Origin: CBDBCU01 sp965243185
Lineage (GTDB): Bacteria > Chloroflexota > Dehalococcoidia > Lucifugimonadales > UBA3495
DNA length: 64,000 bases
Assembly: GCA_965243185.1 (NCBI GenBank)
Contig: OZ251531.1
Location: 806,001-870,000, forward strand
Direction of reading: 5' to 3'
A model generated the notes under the pieces. It was not told the DNA's origin and searched no databases. It saw only the letters and a program-made list of their open reading frames with translations. Each line of letters starts with the position of its first letter. Position 1 is the first letter of the stretch. Positions 33,661 through 42,235 of the stretch are shown piece by piece. The position numbers and the translations under genes were made by a program.

Positions 33661-36468
33661 TTACAGCAGCCGCTGCTCGCTGCTTTGCTCCGCCGCCCGG
33701 CGGGTGATTTCGTTCCAGGAGACGACCACGCTGTTAAAGGCCACCGCTTTGGCGGAAACCCCCTGCCGGTCGTATATATCGTACAGGATCCGGGCCAGCC
33801 GTTCCAGGTCATCCAGCCGGTCGGCGGCCCGCTGGGCCGGCGCAATACAGCCCTCCACGCCGCGGCCGCTTTCCCCGGGCAGCAGCTGCCACGCCATCCG
33901 GTGGACGCCCTCCCACGCCGTCATGGCGGCGCGGCGGCCGGGCCAGGGCCGTTCCTCATCATACTCCTCCAAGTCCCGCAAAGTTACCAAGCCCTCCTTG
34001 GCCGTCAGCAGATTGTGCCGCTGTTCCAGCCCATCCTCAATGGACAGGTTATAGGAGAGGGCCAGCACTTGGGCGATGCCGTAACTGCCGCTGCCCGAGG
34101 GATGAGCCAGCAGCCAATCCAGACAGAACCGGCTTTCGTCATCCATCGCGCCGGCCTGCTCGGCCAGGTATTGGGACACCACATCGTTGATGGCCGCCAG
34201 GGCTTGCCGCACCGTTACCGGCTCCCCGGCCGGGGTTTGCACCACCCCGTAGCGGGAATAGACCGCCATTCCGGGGCCGATGGCCGCCTGCCGCAAATCC
34301 ACCGGGGCGATATGGCTTTCCCGGGTCAGCTGTTTCAGCACTGCCGGCACTTCCGCCCGCAGTTCCCCCCGAAACTGCATCTGGAGGGCCGGCGGCGCGT
34401 TCTCCGGCCGGGGCCGGCAGACCATGACGACAGAGGATGCCAAGGCATTGACATTGGCTTTGAGAGCAGTAATCAACTCCGTCCTCATCGGCCAAGTCCC
34501 CACTACCTGAAAACCAGCGTCGATGATTGCCGTCAACATCGTTTCCCAACCGGTGGAAGTGCGGCCCTCCTGCTCCTCCTCCTGCTGCTTGTAGGCGTAA
34601 AAGATCGAGGACGGAAAGTCCGGGCTGCACCGCTCCCGTATCAAGCGCAGGGTCTGATTCAGCAAATCCTCAAACCGCTCCCGGGAATCCCGGCCAAAAC
34701 GGGGGGCGGCGATCATCTCCTCACTCGCAGGGGCAAGGATGCCGGAAAACAAGTCCGGATAAATCCCCCGCAACAAAGGACGCAACCAGATATAGAAAAA
34801 GTCAGATAGTTCAGCGTAGCTGATATTATCGTAATAAGGAGGATCAGTTACGATGACCGGGCCACTTTGGGCATATATGGTAGTGGACGCGTTGGCTTGA
34901 TGTACCTCCCCATCGTTCGTATTCGTAGGGAGGTTATCAAGCACTCGAGCAACCCACTCAATATGCCCGATACAATTCTGGGATGAATTGGAAAAGGGAT
35001 TTGCCTCTGCGAAATCCCAGACCATCGGAATAGCTTGCCGCCCGAAAACGCTGTCCACAAAGTGGACAGCGTTTCGCCACAAACTGTGCCTACAGTTTCC
35101 CGGGAGCAACCTGCCTATTGCCAGAGCAAGGTAAGTACAAACTGCGTCTGAATACTCCGGTTCGGAACCGTCCTGATTTAGAACATTCCGAATTTCTTGC
35201 AGAGAATCGCTTATGGTAGTTAAAGCGGTAAGTTGCCGCTCAGTGAACAGCTCCTGCCATTCAGATAATCCGTATCCCTCAACCCGCAAGCTCATCGCTT
35301 GCTCCGGGAACTTGCCATTAGGCCGCCATTCAGGTTTGGCAGAAACGGCCGTTTGGATATGTTCGTCAGTAGGGGATAGGAACAGACGCTTGCGGTTGCC
35401 CTCGGCAACTATGCCTATCATCTGCTCTCCCAATTTCCCAGCCCGGGACTGCTCCCGCACATACTCCAGAACGACATGGTTGCCGCAGGCCACGCAGGTG
35501 GCTCCATAGCGGTCAATGTTGCCGCCGGATGGTACATCCCGGCCGTGGCTCTGCACCACGAAAGCGACCGTTTTACTTTCCTCGTCCACCACCGGCTTAA
35601 TCCAATGCTGATTGCCGGCTTTCTTGGAGACTTGAAAGGATTTCAACAAGGGCATCGCGATGCCGCAGGCCGGGTTGGCGCAGGGAATAGTCCGGGCCCA
35701 CAGCCAGGCAATAACGGTGGCCGCGCCGCCCTCCGGCAGTTTAGCGGTGGGGTAAAGGTGGCCGATTTTTTCCCAAGCCAGTTCCCGCATTTTGCGCCCG
35801 TAATAGCGGATGTCGGCGGCCAAGCCGGCGGCGCCGCGCCAGGGAACTTGTTTGGCTTGCTTGCCCTTGCCCACGGTAAAGCCCATAGGGTCGGCGTCCG
35901 GGTTCACCGGGGGGCGGTTGGCGAACTTGGGCGGCAGTTCAATGAGGGCTTTGGTAATCAGCACGGCAACGGGGTTCAGGTCGGTGCCAATGGCGCGCAG
36001 TCCCAAACGCTGGGCTTCGAGGGGAATGGAGCCGCCGCCGCAAAAGGGGTCGTAGATGGGCTGGGCTTGACGGTTCAGGTAGTCGAGGACGGCGGCCGGC
36101 TCCGTGGGGGCGGTTTCCTGGCGGCTACGGGCCACGGAAGCGGCGATTTCAGAGCGGGCGGCGGCCAGCAGGTTGGGGTCGTTGGAGTTTTCCCACTTAA
36201 CCAGCCGGCCGATGAGGTCGTGGAGCCGCTGGCGTTCCTCCTGAATTTCCCCCGGGTCGGAAAGGTAGGCGGAGGGGTCATCGACCAGGCTGGCAAACAG
36301 CGCCGCCCGGCACGCCGCCAAAGGCCGCCGCGCCCACCACAGATGCAAAGTCGAGGGATGGCCGTGGCGGATGGACTTCTCCCGGGCCGACTCGGCGTTG
36401 ATGATGTCGAGGGGCAGGTCAACCTCGATGAGCTTTTTGGGGTAGGCGGCGGCGGACGGGCTGGTCAT
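33661..36468 (-). CDS. DUF1156-type DNA (adenine-type) methyltransferase
   Basis: 935 residues. The N-terminus KKLIEVDLPLDIINAESARE, SIRHGHPSTLHLWWARRPLA is the DUF1156 signature. Methyltransferase motif I is YDPFCGGGSIPLEA (DPFCGGGS at 140-147) and the catalytic motif is TDPPYYDN (541-548). Between them lies a Cys-rich insert (CANPACG at 263-269 and CVACG at 325-329) that may bind zinc. It should bind SAM and methylate DNA in the cytoplasm. DUF1156 and DUF499 proteins are known to sit together in prokaryotic defence islands. Starts 84 bases downstream of the last HigA gene on the same strand. The target base and site are unknown. Confidence 0.9.
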   Translation of the reverse strand: MTSPSAAAYPKKLIEVDLPLDIINAESAREKSIRHGHPSTLHLWWARRPLAACRAALFASLVDDPSAYLSDPGEIQEERQRLHDLIGRLVKWENSNDPNLLAAARSEIAASVARSRQETAPTEPAAVLDYLNRQAQPIYDPFCGGGSIPLEAQRLGLRAIGTDLNPVAVLITKALIELPPKFANRPPVNPDADPMGFTVGKGKQAKQVPWRGAAGLAADIRYYGRKMRELAWEKIGHLYPTAKLPEGGAATVIAWLWARTIPCANPACGIAMPLLKSFQVSKKAGNQHWIKPVVDEESKTVAFVVQSHGRDVPSGGNIDRYGATCVACGNHVVLEYVREQSRAGKLGEQMIGIVAEGNRKRLFLSPTDEHIQTAVSAKPEWRPNGKFPEQAMSLRVEGYGLSEWQELFTERQLTALTTISDSLQEIRNVLNQDGSEPEYSDAVCTYLALAIGRLLPGNCRHSLWRNAVHFVDSVFGRQAIPMVWDFAEANPFSNSSQNCIGHIEWVARVLDNLPTNTNDGEVHQANASTTIYAQSGPVIVTDPPYYDNISYAELSDFFYIWLRPLLRGIYPDLFSGILAPASEEMIAAPRFGRDSRERFEDLLNQTLRLIRERCSPDFPSSIFYAYKQQEEEQEGRTSTGWETMLTAIIDAGFQVVGTWPMRTELITALKANVNALASSVVMVCRPRPENAPPALQMQFRGELRAEVPAVLKQLTRESHIAPVDLRQAAIGPGMAVYSRYGVVQTPAGEPVTVRQALAAINDVVSQYLAEQAGAMDDESRFCLDWLLAHPSGSGSYGIAQVLALSYNLSIEDGLEQRHNLLTAKEGLVTLRDLEEYDEERPWPGRRAAMTAWEGVHRMAWQLLPGESGRGVEGCIAPAQRAADRLDDLERLARILYDIYDRQGVSAKAVAFNSVVVSWNEITRRAAEQSSEQRLL

Positions 36469-36552
36469 AAAAGGAGGCTCCGGAGTGTGTGGGTTTTTTG
36501 GGGTATGGGGACAACGGCCGCAATCCGGCGGGACCGGGCGGCAATACCGCGT

Positions 36553-36930
36553 TCAGGAACTGGCGGCGGCCGGCTGGGGCAGCAGGTCGAAAAGGTCAAT
36601 ATCCAACCGCTCGTACAACGCCTGGGCCATGGCCGGGGTAACTTCCTGCTGGCCGGCGAGGACGGCGGCGGCCAGTTCGCGGCTGCCGATGCAGGGGGTC
36701 AGGTCGTCCAGGGTCAGGTTGGCTTGGTCCATCCGAAACTCGATGGCGGCGGCCGGCGTGGGGTCTTTCATCGGGTAGTGAACCGCTTCATAAGCCGCGG
36801 CCAAACTCCACAGCCTTTCCAGTTCCTCCCCTTCCGGAGTGCCCGGTACGGCGTGAAAAATCTGGTCAATCCGGGCCACCGCCCGCCGGTACTCCTCCCC
36901 GGTAAGGATGGTTTGCGGTTGGACTGCCAT
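36553..36930 (-). CDS. higA: HigA-type antitoxin (copy 1)
   Basis: 125 residues. The C-terminal helix-turn-helix is of the HigA type: YPMKDPTPAAAIEFRMDQAN, LTLDDLTPCIGSRELAAAVL, AGQQEVTPAMAQALYERLDI. HigA binds and inhibits HigB and represses its own promoter. It follows HigB copy 1 (gap 2 bases). The helix-turn-helix half is nearly identical to copies 2 and 3; the N-terminal half is more different. Ends 84 bases before the methylase gene. Confidence 0.85.
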   Translation of the reverse strand: MAVQPQTILTGEEYRRAVARIDQIFHAVPGTPEGEELERLWSLAAAYEAVHYPMKDPTPAAAIEFRMDQANLTLDDLTPCIGSRELAAAVLAGQQEVTPAMAQALYERLDIDLFDLLPQPAAASS

Positions 36931-36932
36931 AA

Positions 36933-37226
36933 TTACACCTCCGCGGCGTTGATGCGGTCATATTGGGCGTGGGTGCCGACGAAACGAATATAGACCCGCT
37001 GATACTGGTAGTCAATCCGCGCCACCAGTCGGTAAGCGTTGCCCCGGATGCGAAAGACTACCCGGTCGCTGCCGACGATACTGGCATCGGGATAGCGCGC
37101 GATGACCTCGGCCGGCGTGTCCCACCGGGCCCGCAAAGTTTCCCGATACCAGCCATCCAGCGCCGCCTCGGCGTCCGAATGCCGTTCCCAAAAGTCCCGC
37201 AGCGTCCCCAAAGTCAGAATCCGCAT
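36933..37226 (-). CDS. higB: HigB-type toxin, RelE-like mRNA interferase (copy 1)
   Basis: 97 residues. RDFWERHSDAEAALDGWYRE, VFRIRGNAYRLVARIDYQYQ, VYIRFVGTHAQYDRINAAEV is the HigB_toxin pattern. These toxins cleave mRNA on the ribosome. Its ATG overlaps the stop of HigA copy 2 by one base (TGATG), so it is translationally coupled to the gene before it, and HigA copy 1 follows 2 bases later. It is thus flanked by antitoxin genes on both sides. Confidence 0.85.
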   Translation of the reverse strand: MRILTLGTLRDFWERHSDAEAALDGWYRETLRARWDTPAEVIARYPDASIVGSDRVVFRIRGNAYRLVARIDYQYQRVYIRFVGTHAQYDRINAAEV

Positions 37227-37600
37227 CAGGCGCTACTCACCTTTGCCGCCGGCAGCAAATCCCACAGGTCAATATCCAACCGCTCGTACAAGGCTTGGGC
37301 CATAGCCGGGGTAACTTCCTGCTGGCCGGACAGGACGGCGGCGGCTAGTTCCCGGGTGCCGATGCAGGGGGCCAAATCATCCAGGGTCAGGTTGGCTTGG
37401 TCCATACGGAACTCGATGGCGGCGGCCGGCGTGGGGTCTTTCATCGGGTAATGGAGGTTATCGTAAGCCTCGACCAGGTCGGCCAGGATTTGGTGTTCAG
37501 CGTACTCCGGGGTGCCGGGTTCCGCGCCGACGGTTTCCCACAGCCGCTGCGCGGCCCGGTCGAACTCCTCCTTGGTTTCCAAAGGTCGGATGTCTGCCAT
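37226..37600 (-). CDS. higA: HigA-type antitoxin (copy 2)
   Basis: 124 residues with the same helix-turn-helix half as copy 1 (DPTPAAAIEFRMDQANLTLD, DLAPCIGTRELAAAVLSGQQ). The N-terminal half differs (EEFDRAAQRLWETVGAEPGT). It starts 3 bases after HigA copy 3 and overlaps HigB copy 1 by one base, so it has no HigB directly before it. It could pair with either HigB. Confidence 0.85.
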   Translation of the reverse strand: MADIRPLETKEEFDRAAQRLWETVGAEPGTPEYAEHQILADLVEAYDNLHYPMKDPTPAAAIEFRMDQANLTLDDLAPCIGTRELAAAVLSGQQEVTPAMAQALYERLDIDLWDLLPAAKVSSA

Positions 37601-37603
37601 TTG

Positions 37604-37999
37604 CTACACCTCCGCCCTAGTGCCAACCGTCGCCGCCGGCAGCAAGTCGAAAAGGTCAATATCCAGCCGTTCGTACAGGGCTTGGGCCATAGCCGGGGTA
37701 ACTTCCTGCTGGCCGGCGAGGACGGCGGCGGCCAGGTCGCGGCTGCCGATGCAGGGGGCCAGGTCCTCCAGAGTCAGGTTGGCTTGGTCCATCCGAAACT
37801 CGATGGCGGCGGCCGGCGTGGGGTCTTTCATCGGGAAGTGGATGTCCTCGTAAGCCTCGACCAGGTCAGCCAAGCGCTCGCATTCGTCGCCCTCCGGAGT
37901 GCCGCGTTCCGCGCCGAAAACCTCCCCCAAGCGCTGCAAGGCCCACCGGTACTCCTCCTCGGTAAGGATGGTTTGCGGTTGGACTGCTTCGGTCGCCAT
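37604..37999 (-). CDS. higA: HigA-type antitoxin (copy 3)
   Basis: 131 residues, nearly identical to copy 1 in the helix-turn-helix half and with a similar start (AVQPQTILTEEEYRWALQRL). Directly follows HigB copy 2 (gap 2 bases), the usual HigB-then-HigA order. The tail after the helix-turn-helix differs among the three HigAs (PQPAAASS, PAAKVSSA, PAATVGTRAEV). Confidence 0.85.
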   Translation of the reverse strand: MATEAVQPQTILTEEEYRWALQRLGEVFGAERGTPEGDECERLADLVEAYEDIHFPMKDPTPAAAIEFRMDQANLTLEDLAPCIGSRDLAAAVLAGQQEVTPAMAQALYERLDIDLFDLLPAATVGTRAEV

Positions 38000-38001
38000 A
38001 G

Positions 38002-38295
38002 TTACACCTCCGCGGCGTTGATGCGGTCATATTGGGCGTGGGTGCCGACGAAACGAATATAGACCTGCTGATACTGGTAGTCGACGCTCACCACCAGTCG
38101 GTAGGCGCCGCCCCTGATCCGAAATACTACCCGGTCGCTGCCGACAATGCTGGCATTAGAATAGCGCGCGATGACCTCATCCGGCCGGCGCCACCGGGCC
38201 CGCAAGGTTTCCCGATACCAGCCATCCAGCCCAGCCGCAGCGTCCGGGTGGCCCAGCCAAAAATCCCGCAGCGTCCCTTTGGAAAAGACCCGCAT
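38002..38295 (-). CDS. higB: HigB-type toxin, RelE-like mRNA interferase (copy 2)
   Basis: 97 residues, close to copy 1: RDFWLGHPDAAAGLDGWYRE, VFRIRGGAYRLVVSVDYQYQ, VYIRFVGTHAQYDRINAAEV. First gene of the five-gene toxin-antitoxin run, 132 bases after the DUF499 gene's stop; that gap could hold a promoter for the run. The toxin core is intact and no frameshift is seen. Confidence 0.85.
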   Translation of the reverse strand: MRVFSKGTLRDFWLGHPDAAAGLDGWYRETLRARWRRPDEVIARYSNASIVGSDRVVFRIRGGAYRLVVSVDYQYQQVYIRFVGTHAQYDRINAAEV

Positions 38296-38427
38296 CAGGC
38301 ATTACCCCTGCCAAACCGATATTTGCGGCGCATTATACCCTGCGCCGCCCCGGGCGGCTACAGGGGTTGGGATGCCAGCAAACACCGCCCAAGCCAAGCT
38401 GTAGGTAGTAATTACCGCCATTCACCC

Positions 38428-41400
38428 CTACCCCGTTTCCAGGTTCAAGCCCAACTGCTGGCCGTTTTGCCGGAGGGCCCGGGCGATGCTTTCCGAAAAT
38501 CCCTCGGGATTATAGCCGACTACGGTGATTTCCACCGTTACGCTGCCGCCGCCGTCGGTGATGGTGCGGGCGATTTCATCCCGAATCTGGTTGAAATCGT
38601 ACATAGCCACATCGGCGTCAATACGCTTGCGGGCGGTGAACTGCTGGAGCCGCGGGGTTGCCAGCCCGGTTGTAGTATCCGGGTCCGGTCCGGCTTCCGC
38701 GCCGGGTTCCAGGGGGGATTCCGGGCTGGATGACGGGGTCGCCGGGGAATGCAAGGCGGCCGCTTTAGCGCCGGGCATAATCAGCGTGGCGCCGGTCAAA
38801 TAACTGCCGGAGGTTTCGACAATGCGGAGATTGCGGTATTCCCCGGCAGCGGCGTCATAGCTGTCGGCTCTCCCGAAAATGCCGGCGGCGATACCGGCTT
38901 GCAGGCACTGTTCCAGAACTTGCCGGTTCCGCAACCGCAAGCCCAGATAGACCTGGCCGGTCAGCACCGTCCACAGTTCATCCACGGTGATGTGTTCCCG
39001 GGGGTTGGGGCCTTTCCAGATATAAGGGTCCAGTTGGGAATTCAGCACCGCCGGGGCCAGAACATCGACCAGTTGCCCCTGCTGGACAAAGTAGTCCAGG
39101 GCGTTGGCGGCCAGGTCCGCGGCGGGGTTAATCTGCCGCCAGTTCGTGGTATCGTACTCGGCCTGCAAGGGGTCGGGCTGGGTCGGGGCCATAACCCAGC
39201 GGTAGGCGTTGGTCAAGGCCTCTTGCAGTTCCCGGTCGGCGGCGGTGGCTTGACTGCGGGCTTCAGCGCGGCGGTCATTGCCCAGGTTGGGGATGCGCCG
39301 GTCGCCGTTGGTGATGGAGTCCCAAGCCAGGTAGCGGGCGGTTTTGGAGCGCAGTTCCCGGATTTGGTCGCTGGTGGCGGCCAGGAACAAGAGGGTGTTA
39401 GGCTTGGTCCGGCGGATGCTGCCGACGTTGGTCATTATCCGTTCGACGGCTTTTCGGGTGTGGTCCTCCTCATTGCCGGGACTGGGCCGCGGCCGGTCGG
39501 GGCCCAGCAGGACCAGTCGCACATAGTCGCTGTCCGCTATTTCCGGGTGGGGCTCCGGCCTTTCCGGGCGGGGCTCCGGCCCCAAGGAAATAACGGCGTG
39601 GTTGGCGTTGGAACTGCTGAACTCGTTGAGGCGGCGGCGGATTTCCCGGTCGCGGGTTTCATCGCTGAGTTCCAGAGCCCGGTCGTTAACCACTTTGTTG
39701 AGGTTTTCCTGGGCGTCGAAGTAATAGCGGTCGTCGCCGCCCCGGTAGAAATGGTAGAGCTTGCCGTCCATTTCCCGGATGACTTCGCGATAAACGGCGA
39801 CGCCGTGGCCGGGAGCGACCACGCTGAGGTTGACCTGGCGCAAGTCCAGGCCGCGGACGGACTTTCGGGTGGAACTGCCTAGAAACACGGCCCGGGCGAC
39901 CCGGCGGGCAGCGCCGCCGCCAACCCCGAACCGGGCCGGCTGGGACAAGTCAATCTGGTGGGCGTGGGAGTTCTCCCGATCCACTTCGCCCAGCACCGCA
40001 TCCCACTGCGGCCCCAGCAGGCTCAGGAAAGCGTGGCTGACCTGGGTGTCGGTGAAAGGCAGGTTGGCCGGCATTATCATCGGGGCATCGTCCTCATTGG
40101 CATACAGCCGGCTAATGGTCTGCGCCATCAACCGCAATACCCCCCGGGTACGCTGGAAATCGTGGTACACCGACCAGTCCTGATAAAGCCGGTCAAAGAC
40201 TTCCGGATGGATGGGATAGCACTGCCGCAGCCGTTCTCGGTAGCGGGTTTCCCGGGCCTCCGGCGGATAGTCGCCGGTGTTGCGCTGGTACATCCGATAG
40301 AAAGCCTGGCAGGTTTCCTCCCGCGCAGCCGTGTCGTATTCGTCCTGAAAGAGGCGACGACGCACTACGGCAAATGCTTCATCATTGCTGGTTTCGGCTA
40401 CAGCCAGTACCGACTGCACCCGGTTCAGGATGCTTTCGATTACCGCCAACACCTGCATCCCTTCCGGGCCGCCGGCTTCGGGTTCAGTAACCGGCAGGGT
40501 TACGACCAGCATCACATTCCCGGCCTCCGGGTGCTGGACGGCTTCAGTAAGGTTTTGCAGGAAAGTAGAGACGCCGGCCAAGTCCGCATTGCGGGCGTAG
40601 CTTATAATTTCATCGACCAGGATGACGCAGGGGCCGACGGCCTTGAACAGCTGCGTCAACTGGCCGGCGTCGGGGGCCTTGCCGCTGCGGGCCGCAGCGC
40701 CGACAATCTCATAGGCTTCCTGCCCGCCCAACTGCCAAGCCAGCTCGCCCCACAAGGTATTTAACGGGTCGCCGGCGTCGGTTTGGCGGCCGCTGGTTTC
40801 CGAAAGCCAGGGGCCGTACAATACAGCTACTTCTGCCGTTACACCCGCCTCCGGGTCGGCTTCGGCCTGGCGGATAACGCCCCGCAACTCCTCGCTGACC
40901 CGGGAATCCTGAAGGGTGCGGGTTGCGTCGAGCAGTTCCCGGTTGCTGTTGACCAAGTGATAAATGGCGATGAGGCTGTGGGTCTTGCCGCCGCCAAATC
41001 CGGTTTTGGTCCGGATGACCGGGTTGCCGCCCCTTCCCACCAAGCGTTTAACGGTGGCGGTCAGCAAATCCTTCATCCCGTTGGTCAAGTAAGTGCGGCG
41101 GAAAAACTCCCGGGGGTCGCCGTACACGGCGGGCGCGCTACCATCGTACACCTGTTGCAGGTTGGCGGCGAACTCCGCTTCTTGAAAGGAACCGTCGGCC
41201 ACATCCGAGTTGGGCCGGATTACCAGCCGCCACGGTTTCAGGGCACGAATGTCGCCGCTTCGGGTCTCTGCCGGTGGATTGACGGTTGGCGCCGTTGGCG
41301 CCGCCGGCAAGGCGGTTTGCTGAATCCGGTTGCGGATAGACGCGATTTCCTGACTCTGTTCCGGCTGGTTGATGCTGGCCAAGGCTTCGCCGATATGGTA

Positions 41401-41790
41401 GAGACCCGTCTCTGCCATACCGGTCTCGATGTCCTGCCCGGAAGTGTCGTGAGCCAAGTTGTTCCGCAGGTCCCGAATGGTACGCAGGGTGTTCCGGATG
41501 GTGCGCGTCCCGCGGAACCGCTGCTGAAATATGTCACTCCAGTTTTGTTCGACCAAGCGCGGGATAAAGTTGATGTCAATGGCGCCGGCCACATCGCCGC
41601 CATTTCCCTGCAGCTTGGCCGCGAAGTCCCGTTGCTGGTTATCCGCCAGGGAATCGACGACAGCCTCGGGCAAGCGGGTCCCCGGCTTCTGCCGCAGATG
41701 ACGAACGATAAACTCGCTCATACTGCTGCGGTACAAATTCAGCCCCCGTTGCAGGGCATCCCGATTGGGGTAATGGGGAGGGCTGCTCAT
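38428..41790 (-). CDS. DUF499-type ATPase with N-terminal HEPN-like (Swt1) domain
   Basis: 1120 residues, with GGAGGAG upstream of the ATG. Residues about 10-140 resemble the Swt1-type HEPN domain, with an Rx4H motif (Arg109 and His114 in RDLRNNLAHD) that is catalytic in many HEPN RNases. Then an AAA/P-loop domain with Walker A GFGGGKTH (264-271) and Walker B VILVDEI (389-395); the rest is typical of DUF499 proteins (VSHAFLSLLGPQWD, RVARAVFLGSSTRK, ILNRVQSVLAVAETSNDEAF). DUF499 and DUF1156 genes are neighbours in many prokaryotic defence islands. The likely role is an ATP-driven sensor or effector against invading DNA (inference). First gene of the minus-strand block. Confidence 0.85.
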   Translation of the reverse strand: MSSPPHYPNRDALQRGLNLYRSSMSEFIVRHLRQKPGTRLPEAVVDSLADNQQRDFAAKLQGNGGDVAGAIDINFIPRLVEQNWSDIFQQRFRGTRTIRNTLRTIRDLRNNLAHDTSGQDIETGMAETGLYHIGEALASINQPEQSQEIASIRNRIQQTALPAAPTAPTVNPPAETRSGDIRALKPWRLVIRPNSDVADGSFQEAEFAANLQQVYDGSAPAVYGDPREFFRRTYLTNGMKDLLTATVKRLVGRGGNPVIRTKTGFGGGKTHSLIAIYHLVNSNRELLDATRTLQDSRVSEELRGVIRQAEADPEAGVTAEVAVLYGPWLSETSGRQTDAGDPLNTLWGELAWQLGGQEAYEIVGAAARSGKAPDAGQLTQLFKAVGPCVILVDEIISYARNADLAGVSTFLQNLTEAVQHPEAGNVMLVVTLPVTEPEAGGPEGMQVLAVIESILNRVQSVLAVAETSNDEAFAVVRRRLFQDEYDTAAREETCQAFYRMYQRNTGDYPPEARETRYRERLRQCYPIHPEVFDRLYQDWSVYHDFQRTRGVLRLMAQTISRLYANEDDAPMIMPANLPFTDTQVSHAFLSLLGPQWDAVLGEVDRENSHAHQIDLSQPARFGVGGGAARRVARAVFLGSSTRKSVRGLDLRQVNLSVVAPGHGVAVYREVIREMDGKLYHFYRGGDDRYYFDAQENLNKVVNDRALELSDETRDREIRRRLNEFSSSNANHAVISLGPEPRPERPEPHPEIADSDYVRLVLLGPDRPRPSPGNEEDHTRKAVERIMTNVGSIRRTKPNTLLFLAATSDQIRELRSKTARYLAWDSITNGDRRIPNLGNDRRAEARSQATAADRELQEALTNAYRWVMAPTQPDPLQAEYDTTNWRQINPAADLAANALDYFVQQGQLVDVLAPAVLNSQLDPYIWKGPNPREHITVDELWTVLTGQVYLGLRLRNRQVLEQCLQAGIAAGIFGRADSYDAAAGEYRNLRIVETSGSYLTGATLIMPGAKAAALHSPATPSSSPESPLEPGAEAGPDPDTTTGLATPRLQQFTARKRIDADVAMYDFNQIRDEIARTITDGGGSVTVEITVVGYNPEGFSESIARALRQNGQQLGLNLETG

Positions 41791-42235
41791 CCCTTCAATC
41801 TCCTCCGGTTTAACCCATCAACAAAACTTCAGGGAGTCCTCGGAAGTTTTGTTGGGGAATTAAAAGTTTCAATGGACGCTACCCCTGGACGGGGTCTCCA
41901 TAAGGAATATCTTAACGGCTTTGCTGAAAATATATCAAGGTATTTTCAACACGCGTTGGCGGGGTTAAATCCGGCCTTGCTGCGCTCCGGCGAGGCCGGG
42001 GAATCGAGGCGCATTTTCCTTGGCATCGCCATTAGGCCGCCGCGGCCGGCGGTTCAGCAAACAATTCAGGGGCGTTGCTTGCCGCTACGCTGAATTGGAG
42101 AAAAGTTACGCCGGAATGGTCAACCTGGTATAGTGGCTTGGGTATCTTGTACTGTAATTAGGTGATATGGGGTTATATCACTTAATTCTCAGAAGTCAAT
42201 TTGAGAAGTTAAATATATAATTCCCAAACGGATAA
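41791..42235. other. AT-richer intergenic region with several hairpins
   Basis: No gene seen. Includes the leader hairpin at 41819-41854, a stem TGAAAATA/TATTTTCA (41925-41948), ACCCC/GGGGT (41881-41895) and GTGATAT/ATATCAC (42162-42181). The base composition is markedly lower in GC than elsewhere, as often seen at the edges of acquired DNA. The promoter of the DUF499 gene should lie here; none stands out. Confidence 0.5.
41819..41854. promoter_or_regulatory. Leader hairpin upstream of the DUF499 gene
   Basis: A perfect 12-bp stem (CAACAAAACTTC at 41819-41830 with its complement at 41843-41854) around a 12-nt loop that itself contains a near-palindrome (AGGGAGTCCT). Read on the minus strand it lies 29 bases upstream of the start codon, just before the ribosome-binding site. 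Could be an attenuator, a protein site on mRNA, or an operator. Confidence 0.5.

Noticed and set aside
35476..36993. 505-codon plus-strand frame over the methylase gene
   Set aside because: Antisense to the DUF1156 coding region and HigA; no ribosome site, no recognisable domain.
33211..41790. BREX or DISARM system
   Set aside because: There is no PglZ, BrxC-type set, DrmA helicase, DUF1998 or phospholipase-D gene. Only the methylase and an ATPase of a different family are present.
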